Assembly (NCBI GenBank): GCA_018710945.1 | Contig: DVIW01000008.1 | Span: 1 to 64,000, forward strand | Direction of reading: 5' to 3' | DNA: 64,000 nt | DNA from: Candidatus Aphodovivens avistercoris | GTDB taxonomy: Bacteria > Actinomycetota > Coriobacteriia > Coriobacteriales > Eggerthellaceae | Part shown: positions 1-9,332 of the stretch, in pieces | Position numbering within the stretch: position 1 is the stretch's first letter | Layout of the letters: each line of letters opens with the position of its first letter | Translations under genes and position numbers: made by a program | The notes under the pieces: model-generated | What the model was told of the DNA's origin: nothing | Seen by the model: only the letters and a program-made list of their open reading frames with translations | Database searches by the model: none

Positions 1-1168
1 CGGCGGCGATGCTGTCCACCACGCCGTCGGCCAAGCCGGCGCGCGGCGGGTCGACCACGAGCGCGTCCAAACCGCCCAGCTCGGGCAGCTCGCGCGCCGC
101 ATCGCCGCCGATCACCTCCACCTGCGCGCGGTTCGCCTCGGCGTTGCGGCGCAGATCACGCACCGACGATCCCGCCGACTCCACGGCCAACACGTCGGCC
201 CCGGCCCGCGCCAGCGGGATGGAGAACGTGCCGCCGCCAGCGTAGAGGTCGGCCACGAGCGCGCCGGCAAGCCCGCCGGGCGCGCCTTCCGAAAGGCCCG
301 TCAGCACGGCCTCCACCAGCTTCTCGGCCTGGGCGGTGTTCACCTGGAAAAACGACGGCGCGCTCGTGCGGTACGCAAACCCCGCCAGCTCCTCCTCCCA
401 ACAGCCCTTGCCGGAAAGCACCTCGACCTTCTTCACCTTGCGCGCCTTGCCGGGGTCGGCCAGCACGCGCACGATGCTCGTGGCCTTGAGCGCGCTGGAA
501 AGCGTTTTGGCCACCGCCGCGCGCGGGAAGGGGCCCGGCGTTGTCCACAGCGCCACCTCCACGTCGCGCGTGCGCAGGCTGCCGCGCACGCCCACGCGGA
601 AGATGCCCAGATCCTGGCTGCCGGTGACGAACCGCAGCGCCCCGCGCAGGGCCCGCGGCGCCTTCTGGATGGGGCGGACGGCCACCGGGCAGGCGGCAGG
701 GACTGCCGGCTCGTGCGACCCCTCGCGCAGAAAGCCGAGCGCCAGCGTGCCGTCGGCGGCGCGGGAGGCGGAAAGCTCCAGCTTGTTGCGGTACCCCGTC
801 TGCCGCTTGCTGGGAAGGCACCCCCCCACCAGCTCTTCGGCCGCCGCCGGGTCGAACCCCGCCGTGCGCGAAAGCGCGGCCACCACGTTGTCGCGCTTCG
901 CGGCAAGCTGCGCGTCATAGGACAGGTGCTGCCACGGGCAGCCGCCGCAGGCCCCGCCCAGCGCGCAGAACGGCTCCGCCCGCTGCGGCGAAGGCTCCTC
1001 CACGCGCACCAGGCGCGCGCGGGCGAACGAGGGCTTCTCCTCCACCACCTCCACCAGGGCCGCATCCCCCGGCGCGGCGTGCTCGACGAACACGGCCTTA
1101 CCGTCCGCCAGATGCCCCACGGCCTCCGACCCGTACCCCATGCGCTCTATGCGGACCAACTGCTCCAT
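1..1168 (-). CDS. 23S rRNA (uracil-C5)-methyltransferase, TrmA/RumA family (partial)
   Basis: SAM-dependent C5-methyltransferase acting on uridine in rRNA. The reading frame starts at ATG 1168 (preceded by AGAGGGGA) and runs off the left edge, so about 389 residues are present and the C-terminus with the catalytic Cys is missing. An N-terminal TRAM-like stretch is followed by the iron-sulfur motif CALGGACGGC, with a further Cys in PAACPV, which matches the four-Cys [4Fe-4S] site of RumA. The SAM loop reads DLYAGGGTFSIPLA and the active-site approach motif is VVDPPRAGL. The loop Cys usual in DLFCG-type enzymes is Ala here. The family is clear; the exact target base (RlmC, RlmD or RlmCD type) cannot be decided. 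It is divergent from the tRNA-Arg gene 66 nt away. Confidence 0.93.
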   Translation of the reverse strand, partial: MEQLVRIERMGYGSEAVGHLADGKAVFVEHAAPGDAALVEVVEEKPSFARARLVRVEEPSPQRAEPFCALGGACGGCPWQHLSYDAQLAAKRDNVVAALSRTAGFDPAAAEELVGGCLPSKRQTGYRNKLELSASRAADGTLALGFLREGSHEPAVPAACPVAVRPIQKAPRALRGALRFVTGSQDLGIFRVGVRGSLRTRDVEVALWTTPGPFPRAAVAKTLSSALKATSIVRVLADPGKARKVKKVEVLSGKGCWEEELAGFAYRTSAPSFFQVNTAQAEKLVEAVLTGLSEGAPGGLAGALVADLYAGGGTFSIPLARAGADVLAVESAGSSVRDLRRNAEANRAQVEVIGGDAARELPELGGLDALVVDPPRAGLADGVVDSIAA

Positions 1169-1234
1169 GGTTTCGTGGATTCCCCTCTTCCCGTTTCCGT
1201 TTCGCACCATGATAGCGTATAATCTCCAAGGCTT

Positions 1235-1310
1235 GCCCTCGTGGCCCAGTGGATAGGGCGTCTGCCTCCGGAGCAGAAGACCGCAGGTTCGAATCCTGTC
1301 GAGGGCACCA
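1235..1310 (+). tRNA. tRNA-Arg (anticodon CCG)
   Basis: A complete 76-nt cloverleaf can be folded by eye: acceptor GCCCTCG/CGAGGGC, D-stem GCCC/GGGC, anticodon stem TCTGC/GCAGA with loop CTCCGGA (anticodon CCG), and T-stem GCAGG/CCTGT with TTCGAAT. The discriminator A and the 3' CCA are encoded. It decodes CGG. A terminator follows 10 nt later. Confidence 0.97.
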
Positions 1311-1320
1311 GCAAACAAGC

Positions 1321-1347
1321 AGGGCCGGCGGACTCGCCGGCCCTTTT
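1321..1347 (+). terminator. Intrinsic terminator after tRNA-Arg
   Basis: A perfect 9-bp stem, GGGCCGGCG / CGCCGGCCC with loop ACTC-like gact, is followed by TTTT. It ends the tRNA transcript. Confidence 0.9.
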
Positions 1348-1739
1348 CGCACAGCGCGCCTTGTTGGGAAGGCGCCGTCGTTGGGAGAGCCGCCATCGCC
1401 GATTCGCCGCAACATACCCGTCTCGCCGAAGGCGCTGAAGAAGCGTCCGGGGACGCCGGACGCGCTCCGGGCGCAGACGGCGCGCTGACGCCGGACGCGC
1501 TGCCGGACGCGCCGACCGCCGAGGGCGCGGCTGAAGCGGAAGCCGACGGCGCCGCGGGCGCGGCCGAGGCCGCGGTCGAAACCGGCGACGAGCCGGCCCC
1601 GGCAAGCGTTGCGCCCGCAGCGAATGACGAGCCAGCCGCGCCCGCGAACGGCGCTGCCAGCGAATCCGAAGCCGCAGCGCGCACCAGCTCCGAACCCGCG
1701 TCCGAGCCAGCCGAGGACGCCCGCCCGCTCGTCATCATC

Positions 1740-2957
1740 ATGCACGCCTCCGTGGGCTCGGGCCACCGCAGCGCCGCCAAGGCGGTGGCGCAGGCCTTCG
1801 AGATGCTGGCCCAGGAGGGCGACCCCCTCGTGCCGCCCGACGTGGAGGTAGAGGTGCTCGACGTCCTGGACTGGGGCCGCGTGAAGTTCGACGGCGACAA
1901 GACCGCCTCGCTGTTCACCGGCTTCACCCGCCCCATCTACGACCTCACCTGGCGCTACACCTTCACAGGGCGCCTTCTGTGGGGCGGGGGCACCATCTGG
2001 TCGCGCATCATGTTCCCCGCCTTCACCGAGCACGTGCGCAAGCGCGCGCCGCTGGCCGTCATCTGCACGCACATCACCGCGGCGAACGTGGCGGTGGGCG
2101 CGCGGATGCTTTCCGGGCAGGACTGGCCCATCGTCTGCGTCCCCACCGACTACGAGACCGAGGGGCTGTGGCCCCACCTGCATGCGGACCTGTTCTGCGT
2201 GGCCAGCGAGTCGATGGCCGAGACGCTGCGCCCGCGCAAGGTGCCCGAGGAGCGCATCCAGATAACAGGCATCCCCACCCGCGACGACTTCCGCCGCAGC
2301 TACGACCAGCAGCAGGTGCGCGAGGAGCTGGGGCTTCCCGCCGACAAGCAGGTGGTCCTGGCGCTGGCCGGCGCCTACCTGCCGCGGCCCTACGTGCGCT
2401 TCCGCGAAACCCTGGACAAGGTGCTGCCCTATCTGCACTCCTTCCCCAACCTGCACCTGGCCATCGTCACCGGCAACGACCAGGACTACGCGCGGCATCT
2501 GAAAAGCGCCTGCGAGGACCTGGGCATCAAGAACGCCTCGGTGTTCGGCTACGTGGAGCGCATGGCGGCGCTGATGGCGGCAAGCGACCTGGTCATCTGC
2601 AAGTCGGGCGGGCTGACGGTCACCGAGTGCCTGTGCGCGCAGGTGCCCATGGTGCTTCTGGGCAAGGCCTACGGGCAGGAGAACATCAACGTGCGCACGC
2701 TCACCGCCTCGGGCGCCGCCATGCACGCCACCACCGCCCGCGAGCTGGTGGACACGCTGCGGCACGTGGCGCGCAACCCGCAGAGCGCCCGCGCGATGCT
2801 GATCAACGGCAGCTTCCTGCGCCGCCCCGACGCGGCCCGCGACATCGCGCGCGCGGCCCTGCGCCTGGCGGCCAACCCCGCGCCTCCCGGCGATGCCGTC
2901 CGCCGCAAGCGGTTCGCGCACTTCTACTGGGGACGCAAGCCCGCGCACATCCGCTGA
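1740..2957 (+). CDS. GT28-family glycolipid glycosyltransferase (MGDG synthase/UgtP-like)
   Basis: Predicted glycosyltransferase that adds a sugar from a nucleotide sugar to diacylglycerol-type lipid at the membrane face. The MGDG-synthase N-domain motif HASVGSGH lies at the very start, and the GT28 donor-binding region is CKSGGLTVTECLCAQVPMV near residue 285. The ATG at 1740 is the first standard start in frame but it falls inside the first beta strand (PLVIIMHASVG) and has no ribosome binding site. The frame is open upstream as far as 1257, and from about 1395 to 1739 it reads an Ala/Pro/Glu-rich leader with high third-position GC and no ATG, GTG or TTG. The true start is therefore probably upstream and non-standard (see findings). 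Family assignment is good; lipid substrate is unknown. Confidence 0.85.
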   Translation: MHASVGSGHRSAAKAVAQAFEMLAQEGDPLVPPDVEVEVLDVLDWGRVKFDGDKTASLFTGFTRPIYDLTWRYTFTGRLLWGGGTIWSRIMFPAFTEHVRKRAPLAVICTHITAANVAVGARMLSGQDWPIVCVPTDYETEGLWPHLHADLFCVASESMAETLRPRKVPEERIQITGIPTRDDFRRSYDQQQVREELGLPADKQVVLALAGAYLPRPYVRFRETLDKVLPYLHSFPNLHLAIVTGNDQDYARHLKSACEDLGIKNASVFGYVERMAALMAASDLVICKSGGLTVTECLCAQVPMVLLGKAYGQENINVRTLTASGAAMHATTARELVDTLRHVARNPQSARAMLINGSFLRRPDAARDIARAALRLAANPAPPGDAVRRKRFAHFYWGRKPAHIR

Positions 2958-3100
2958 CGCGCAGCGCAGCGCAACGCCGCGCCCGGCGCCCGGCGGCAGA
3001 CGACCGGCGGTCACGCGGCAGCGCGGCGGCCGCCGGCCAACCGACCAACGAAGACGAAAACGAAGACGAACCACGAAACCATCGAAAGGAACGTTTCCCT

Positions 3101-4654
<1,554 letters not shown>

Positions 4655-4680
4655 GCGCGGCTCCCAACAAAACGACGGCG

Positions 4681-4737
4681 AAGGGCTCCCCGCAGCCGCC
4701 GGCATGGCCGGCCCGCTGCGGGGAGCCCTTCTCGTTT
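4681..4737 (+). terminator. Intrinsic terminator after the helicase
   Basis: Long stem AAGGGCTCCCCGCAGC / GCTGCGGGGAGCCCTT, with an inner GCCGGC hairpin, followed by TCTCGTTT. It lies 26 nt after the helicase stop. Confidence 0.85.
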
Positions 4738-4990
4738 GCCACCAGCCCGCCGCCGCTTGCGCACCACCCGCCCGAAGCGCTTTCCGCACCACGCCAGCCG
4801 CGCGTCTCGCTGCGTTGCCGCGCGGGCACGGCGCGCTGCCGCGCCGCGCTTCCCCAGCAGCGGCCCGCGCAGCCGCGCGCCCGCGCCGTCCGCCTTTCGG
4901 CACGCGGAAAGTCCCCGTTGGGCGAAATGGCACCCGGCGCGCGCGGCCCTCACGCTAAGGTGGATGGCGACGAAAGAAGGAGGAGGACTG

Positions 4991-5371
4991 ATGAGGATCG
5001 CTGTAGCGAGCGACGGTTTGGACGTGGCGTCTTATTTCGGAGCGGCCAGCAGCTTCATGTGCTACACCGTCACGCGGGGCATCATCACCGAGTGCCAGAA
5101 CCTCCCCAACCCCCACCTGGCCATCGACGGGCTCATCAAGCTGTTCCACGAGGTAGGGGTCGACATCCTCATCGTCGGGCGCATCGAGTACGACGTCGCC
5201 AACGTCCTGTGCCACGGCGGCATCGAAGTGGTGGCCGGCGCCCAGGGCAACGCCGCCGACGTGGCCCGCGCCTACCTGAGCAAGACCCTCACCGGCGTCG
5301 AGGCCGTGTGCCATCTGGACGACCCCGGCTACACCCTCGGCGAAGAGCACACCGCCCCCAGCTACGCCTAG
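4991..5371 (+). CDS. NifX/NifB-associated (dinitrogenase FeMo-cofactor) domain protein
   Basis: Small soluble protein of 126 residues with a very strong ribosome binding site (AAGGAGGAGG, 5 nt before ATG 4991). It starts MRIAVASDG and keeps the alpha/beta layout of the NifX/NafY fold: first strand, IITECQNLPNPH, GVDILIVGRI, and a final GIEVVAGAQGNAADV strand-helix. Such domains bind iron-sulfur or molybdenum-iron clusters or their precursors. No nif genes are nearby, so a role in metal-cluster handling for other enzymes is inference. The usual His/Cys ligands are sparse (four Cys, scattered). It is flanked by terminators on both sides, so it is a single-gene unit. Confidence 0.82.
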   Translation: MRIAVASDGLDVASYFGAASSFMCYTVTRGIITECQNLPNPHLAIDGLIKLFHEVGVDILIVGRIEYDVANVLCHGGIEVVAGAQGNAADVARAYLSKTLTGVEAVCHLDDPGYTLGEEHTAPSYA

Positions 5372-5408
5372 CCCGCCGCACCGCGGCCTCACAACAGGAA
5401 ACCGAAGG

Positions 5409-5434
5409 AGCCCGCACCCGCGGGCTTTCGTTTT
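5409..5434 (+). terminator. Intrinsic terminator after the NifX-like gene
   Basis: Stem AGCCCG / CGGGCT around CACCCG, then TTCGTTTT. It lies 38 nt after the stop codon. Confidence 0.8.
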
Positions 5435-5544
5435 GCCCGGAATCGGCCGCTTTGGCAGGCGCCTCCCGCCGAGCCGTCCTACGCATCGCAGGCGGCCCGG
5501 CCGCTTCCGCATCGTACGCCAACGCCCCCCGCAAACGCGTTCCA

Positions 5545-5580
5545 ACACGAAGAAAGCCCCGCCGAAGCGGGGCTTTCGAG
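5545..5580 (-). terminator. Terminator of the infC-rpmI-rplT operon
   Basis: Perfect 11-bp stem GAAAGCCCCGC / GCGGGGCTTTC with a TTCG tetraloop on the minus strand (5552-5578), followed by TTCGTG. It lies just past the rplT stop. Confidence 0.85.
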
Positions 5581-5602
5581 CGCGTCTTGCGTCGCGTAAG
5601 GG

Positions 5603-5956
5603 CTACAGGGCCTTCTTGGCGATCTCGACGATGGCAGCGAACGCAGCGGGGTCGTTCACGGCCATGTCGGCGAGCACCTTGCGGTCCAGCTCCACGCCGG
5701 CCTTCTTCAGGCCGTTCATGAACACGGAGTAGGACAGGCCGTTCAGACGGGCGCCGGCGTTGATGCGGGTGATCCACAGACGGCGGATCTCGCGCTTCTT
5801 GTTGCGGCGGTCACGGTACTGGTACTGAAGCGAATGCTGGACCTGTTCCTTCGCCGCCTTGTAAGTGCGGGACTTCGCGCCGTAGTAACCCTTGGCGCGC
5901 TTCATGATGGTGCGGCGCTTCTTGTGCGCGTTCAGTGCACGCTTAACACGAGCCAT
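5603..5956 (-). CDS. rplT: 50S ribosomal protein L20
   Basis: Full-length L20 (117 residues), beginning [15 protein letters not shown], a basic helix that binds 23S rRNA, with the conserved [18 protein letters not shown] segment. The ribosome binding site AAGGAGTG precedes the ATG. It is the last gene of the infC-rpmI-rplT operon, 22 nt after rpmI. L20 is the usual autoregulator of such operons, which fits the leader hairpin at 6799-6832. Confidence 0.99.
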   Translation of the reverse strand: MARVKRALNAHKKRRTIMKRAKGYYGAKSRTYKAAKEQVQHSLQYQYRDRRNKKREIRRLWITRINAGARLNGLSYSVFMNGLKKAGVELDRKVLADMAVNDPAAFAAIVEIAKKAL

Positions 5957-5978
5957 TTATATCACTCCTTAACAGTTC

Positions 5979-6176
5979 TTAACGAAGGCCGATGTTGCGG
6001 GCGACGTTCTTCGCGTCAGCGGCGGAGACGCCGGTCTCATGACGGAAGTTGCGCTTGCGCTTGGAGCTCTTCTTCGTCAGGATGTGGCTCTTGTAGGCCT
6101 TGCCGCGCATGATCTTGCCGGTACCCGTCACGCGAAAGCGCTTCTTGGAACCGCTGTGCGTCTTCATCTTAGGCAT
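5979..6176 (-). CDS. rpmI: 50S ribosomal protein L35
   Basis: L35 of 65 residues: [21 protein letters not shown] then the [15 protein letters not shown] core. Its start codon overlaps the end of infC by 8 nt, so translation is probably coupled. Confidence 0.99.
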   Translation of the reverse strand: MPKMKTHSGSKKRFRVTGTGKIMRGKAYKSHILTKKSSKRKRNFRHETGVSAADAKNVARNIGLR

Positions 6177-6765
6177 TGTCGGTGTCCTTCCCTTCTGCTT
6201 CCTTCTTGCCGTCGTTCTTCTTCTTTTTCTTCGCCGCCATCGCCGAGGGCAACGGGGCGATGAGCATGTGCATGTTGCGGCCTTCCATCTTCGGCTGGCT
6301 CTCGATGACCGCCACGTCCTTCAGATCGTCCGCGAGGCGCTCGAGGATGGTCAGGCCCTGCTCCGGATGCGCCATCTCGCGGCCGCGGAACATGATGGTG
6401 ATCTTCACCTTGTTGCCGGCCTCCAAGAAGCGCAGCACGTGCTTCTTCTTGGTGGTGTAGTCGCCCACGTCGATTTTCGGACGGAACTTCATTTCCTTCG
6501 TCTCGATCTTCGACTGGTTCTTACGCGCCTGCTTCGCCTTGATGGCCTGGTCGTACTTGAACTTGCCGTAGTCCATGATGCGGCACACCGGCGGGTCGGC
6601 CATGGGCGCGATCTCCACGAGGTCGAGGTCCTCGTCCGCGGCGATCCGCTTGGCCTGCGCCAGCGGGAAAATGCCCATCTGGGTGCCATCGTAGTTGATC
6701 AGGCGGCACTCGCGCACCGTGATCTGGTCGTTGAGCCGAGGCTCTTGAGCAGCTATTGCGCTCAC
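6169..6765 (-). CDS. infC: Translation initiation factor IF-3
   Basis: IF-3 checks start-codon pairing on the 30S subunit. The N-domain ([22 protein letters not shown]), linker helix and C-domain ([26 protein letters not shown], then [13 protein letters not shown]) are all present, followed by a Lys-rich tail. The listed start is GTG 6765 (198 residues). An AUA three codons later (6754-6756) is better spaced from the purine run AAGGAAGGTGA and would be a non-canonical start of the kind used for infC autoregulation elsewhere; see findings. The open frame continues upstream through the leader and attenuator, so longer starts are unlikely. Transcription is from 6947-6974 through an attenuator at 6799-6832. 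Confidence 0.96.
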   Translation of the reverse strand: MSAIAAQEPRLNDQITVRECRLINYDGTQMGIFPLAQAKRIAADEDLDLVEIAPMADPPVCRIMDYGKFKYDQAIKAKQARKNQSKIETKEMKFRPKIDVGDYTTKKKHVLRFLEAGNKVKITIMFRGREMAHPEQGLTILERLADDLKDVAVIESQPKMEGRNMHMLIAPLPSAMAAKKKKKNDGKKEAEGKDTDNA

Positions 6766-6798
6766 CTTCCTTTCCCCCGCGGCGTTGCCGCCGCGAAC

Positions 6799-6832
6799 AA
6801 AAAAACCCGCAGCTCCGGGAAGCTGCGGGTTC
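6799..6832 (-). promoter_or_regulatory. Attenuator hairpin in the infC leader (L20-leader-like)
   Basis: On the minus strand AACCCGCAGC / GCTGCGGGTT closes around TTCCCGGA and is followed directly by TTTTTTTGTT, a full intrinsic terminator 34 nt upstream of infC. A terminator inside the leader of infC-rpmI-rplT is the usual layout of L20- or translation-responsive attenuation. No alternative antiterminator was traced. Confidence 0.8.
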
Positions 6833-6946
6833 GCGTGCGTCATGCGGCCGCTTGCGCGGCGCCCGTATTCATGCGACCCATCAGCAGCCGAAGCGCCGAA
6901 CCAGGTGGGAGGCTTCGCAGCCCCCGCTTGTTTGAACAGCTCACAT

Positions 6947-6974
6947 AGTTTAGCACAACGCCGTCCTCGTGCAA
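6947..6974 (-). promoter_or_regulatory. Predicted promoter of infC-rpmI-rplT
   Basis: Minus-strand -35 TTGCAC (6969-6974) and -10 TAAACT (6947-6952), 16 nt apart, about 180 nt upstream of infC and ahead of the attenuator. Confidence 0.55.
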
Positions 6975-7055
6975 GGATTCTCCATAGGTGCTTGGACGCA
7001 TGGGCGCCGTTGCTGGGTTCGGGTCGTTCCGCGGGCCTGTCGGCCCACGGAACCA

Positions 7056-8222
7056 TTAAGCGTTCACGTAGACGTAGATCAGGCGAATGGTGTCGGCCAG
7101 GTTGTTGGAGGCGTTGGCGGTGGTGTAGTCGTAGGACAGGGTGGCCGACCAGGTGCGCTCGGCGCCGTCGATGGTCACCTTGCCCTCGAACGAGCAGTTC
7201 TCGCGCACGAGCTTCTTGCCGGTGCTGTCGTAGGTGGAGTACTCCGCCTTGTCCTCGGGCAGCACGGCGGCGCCCATCTCCACGGGGATGCCCGCTTCCT
7301 GCAGGGTCTTCTCCACCACGTGGTCGTTGCCCACGGCGTCGGCGAAGCTCAGCGAGCCGTAGCCCAGCGACGCGGTAGGAGCCGAGTAGCCCGCCTGCAC
7401 CACCTTGCCGTCCTCGCCCAGGCCCAGGTACACCGTCGGCGTGCCCGAGCGGGAGTCGGCCGGCTCGTCGGCCAGCGCCACCGTCAAGCTCTGCTTGATG
7501 GGGTTGCCCTCCTCGTTCACCTCGCGCGTGCTGGTGACTGTGGCTCCGCCGCCCACGGCGGCCAGCGCGTCGTCCTGGCCCATGCCCAGAAGCGAGGCCA
7601 GATCAGGCGCGGTGACCAGCTTCTCGGTGCCGGACGAGGCATCCTCCACGCCCTCCTGCAGCGACGCGGCGGACGACGAGCCCTGCGCCGCCATCTGCAC
7701 GGCGGTGTCGGAGGCGGTGCGCACCAGAAGCACGGTGGCCACGGCCGCCGCGACCAGAAGCACCAGCAAAACGATGATGACGCCGATGAGGATGCGCCGC
7801 ATCCGGCGGCTCTTGTGCTGGTAGGCGGGCACGTCCTCCTTGCCGTGGCGGCCGGCGGCCTGCTCGCGGCCCGCGTCGCGGCCGAACACGTCGTCGGCGG
7901 CGAGCAGCGGCGGGCGCGCTGGCGGTTCCAGGCTCTCCAGCGCGTCGGGGTAGTCGTCCTCGGTGTCGCCGCGGTAGCTGAACCCGCCGGCGTGGGCGCC
8001 TTCGCCCACCGGGGCGAAGGCTTCGGTGAGCCCGATGTGCTCGTCGCCGGCGGCCCGCGCCTCGCGGAACGCGGCGTCATCGGCGACGTCCACCGGAGCG
8101 AACGCCTCGGTCAGGCCGATGCGCTCGTCAGAGGCCTTCGCGTCCGCAGCGCGGCGCGCGCCTGCGTTGGAAGCGGAATCGGAAGCGGCGTCGAACGGTT
8201 CGTTTGCAGCGTGTTTGGGCAT
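7056..8222 (-). CDS. Single-pass membrane protein with a duplicated cytoplasmic motif, function unknown
   Basis: A 388-residue protein, not recognised. ATG 8222 is preceded by AAGGAAGG; an in-frame start 12 codons upstream lacks a good site. The N-terminal about 140 residues are acidic and disordered and contain the decapeptide IGLTEAFAPV twice (residues 35-44 and 63-72). A membrane helix spans about residues 144-167 after an RRMRR stop-transfer cluster, so the N-terminus should be cytoplasmic. The extracellular part of about 220 residues is mixed alpha/beta, ending in YDYTTANASNNLADTIRLIYVYV. The layout suggests a surface or envelope protein whose cytoplasmic tail has a repeated docking peptide; that is inference. 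A GC-rich dyad without T-run follows the stop. Confidence 0.8.
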   Translation of the reverse strand: MPKHAANEPFDAASDSASNAGARRAADAKASDERIGLTEAFAPVDVADDAAFREARAAGDEHIGLTEAFAPVGEGAHAGGFSYRGDTEDDYPDALESLEPPARPPLLAADDVFGRDAGREQAAGRHGKEDVPAYQHKSRRMRRILIGVIIVLLVLLVAAAVATVLLVRTASDTAVQMAAQGSSSAASLQEGVEDASSGTEKLVTAPDLASLLGMGQDDALAAVGGGATVTSTREVNEEGNPIKQSLTVALADEPADSRSGTPTVYLGLGEDGKVVQAGYSAPTASLGYGSLSFADAVGNDHVVEKTLQEAGIPVEMGAAVLPEDKAEYSTYDSTGKKLVRENCSFEGKVTIDGAERTWSATLSYDYTTANASNNLADTIRLIYVYVNA

Positions 8223-8319
8223 GGTCGCGCCTTCCTTCTCGTATATATCATGTTGCACGGCGCTCCGGGACGCGCGGGCCGCGCAGCTGCGCGCCGCCGG
8301 CGCCGGAGCGCCGCGGGCA

Positions 8320-8751
8320 TCACCGGAAGCAGAAATAGTATACCCCGAAGGCGATCAGCCCCAAAACGGCCACGATGATGACGGCCTTCTGCACGCCGCC
8401 CATCTTCGAGCCCTCCAGGTCCTCCAGGCTCGTGCCGCGCGTGCCGTCGGTTCGGCGCAGCGCGGGCGACTCCCCCGCCCCATCTGCCACGTCCGCTGAC
8501 GGCGCCGCCTGCGGCTCGGAGCCGCGCGCGTCTTCCGCGTCGGAATCGAAATCGGCGTCGGCGTCCGCATCGGCCACGTCCGCCGCGGCATCGCGGGCCG
8601 GCTCCGCCCCGGCGTCCGCGTCCGCTTCCGCGCCGCGCTCCGCCGCCGGCCCGTCCGCGCCCTCCGAGCGCGGCGCGCCCGCCTCGATGACGATGTCGTC
8701 CTCGTCGTCCATGGAAACGGCGATGCGGGAGAACTTCCTCTCTGCAGCCAC
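8320..8751 (-). CDS. Small acidic tail-anchored membrane protein, unknown
   Basis: A 143-residue protein starting at GTG 8751 with GGGAAGGGG upstream. Residues 20-95 are strongly acidic and Ala-rich (runs such as ADADADFDSDAED). One membrane helix closes the protein (about residues 120-140, KAVIIVAVLGLIAFGVYYF), giving a cytoplasmic acidic domain anchored at the C-terminus. It lies on the same strand as, and 97 nt upstream of, the membrane protein at 7056-8222 and may be co-transcribed. No known family is recognised. Confidence 0.72.
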   Translation of the reverse strand: MAAERKFSRIAVSMDDEDDIVIEAGAPRSEGADGPAAERGAEADADAGAEPARDAAADVADADADADFDSDAEDARGSEPQAAPSADVADGAGESPALRRTDGTRGTSLEDLEGSKMGGVQKAVIIVAVLGLIAFGVYYFCFR

Positions 8752-9332
8752 GGCGGCCCCTTCCCTTCAGCAGGACGCAGCGCGCCCCGCCCCTTCTCCT
8801 TGCGGGCGGCGCGCTGCGCGCCGAACCCGTCCCTCTGCAAGCGGACGCACCCGGCGCCCGTCCCAACGATCCGCCCCATTATAAAGAAAGAGGGGCCGCC
8901 CGGCCCCCGCGCACCCGCGCCTTCCAGGAAGTCCGCACGGCGCCGTCACCTGCGCGCCGCGCCGCAGCGCCCCGCCCCCGAGCAAAGCCCGCACGCGTCG
9001 CCGCGCCGCAGACGCGTCCGTACCGCGAAGCCGCGCAGCCCGCGCAACGCCATCCGCCACGGCCCGGCGCGCCACGACGCCGCCCCGCCCGTCCGCGCAA
9101 CGGGGCCGCTTCCCCGCCCGCGTCCCGCCCGCACGCCGCCGCCTTCCGGGGGCCGTTTGCATCCCTTCGGCAGATTAAATCCATATTAACAGCACGTTCA
9201 CTGTTCCTCCACATGCTTTATTAGGGTAGAGTATGGGAATACGTTCGACGCCCCTGCGCGTTGGACGTTCGGGCGCTTCGGCGCCCCGTGACGTGCCCCG
9301 CACCCGCGGGGCGGAGGGAAGGAGACCATCCG
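8752..9332. other. Very GC-rich intergenic region, no convincing gene
   Basis: Open frames here have poor codon structure and no ribosome binding sites. On the minus strand GGGGCC / GGCCCC (about 8892-8907) is followed by TCTTTCTTTAT, a terminator-like element, and the same T-rich run contains a perfect TATAAT (8878-8883) that could serve the acidic protein at 8751. The last about 150 nt (from 9180) are less GC-rich and should hold the promoter of the peptide-transport operon. I found no clear -35/-10 pair there. Confidence 0.5.

Noticed and set aside
1098-3074. Long minus-strand open frame opposite the GT28 gene
   Set aside because: It is a GC-driven antisense frame; the plus strand carries recognisable GT28 motifs and the minus translation is a low-complexity Gly/Arg/Val mix.
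8885-9180. A structural RNA (RNase P, tmRNA or SRP RNA) in the GC-rich spacer
   Set aside because: None of the conserved core sequences of these RNAs could be found on either strand.
8879-9214. Minus-strand frame in the GC-rich spacer
   Set aside because: Arg/Gly/Ala-only composition, no ribosome binding site, no motif.
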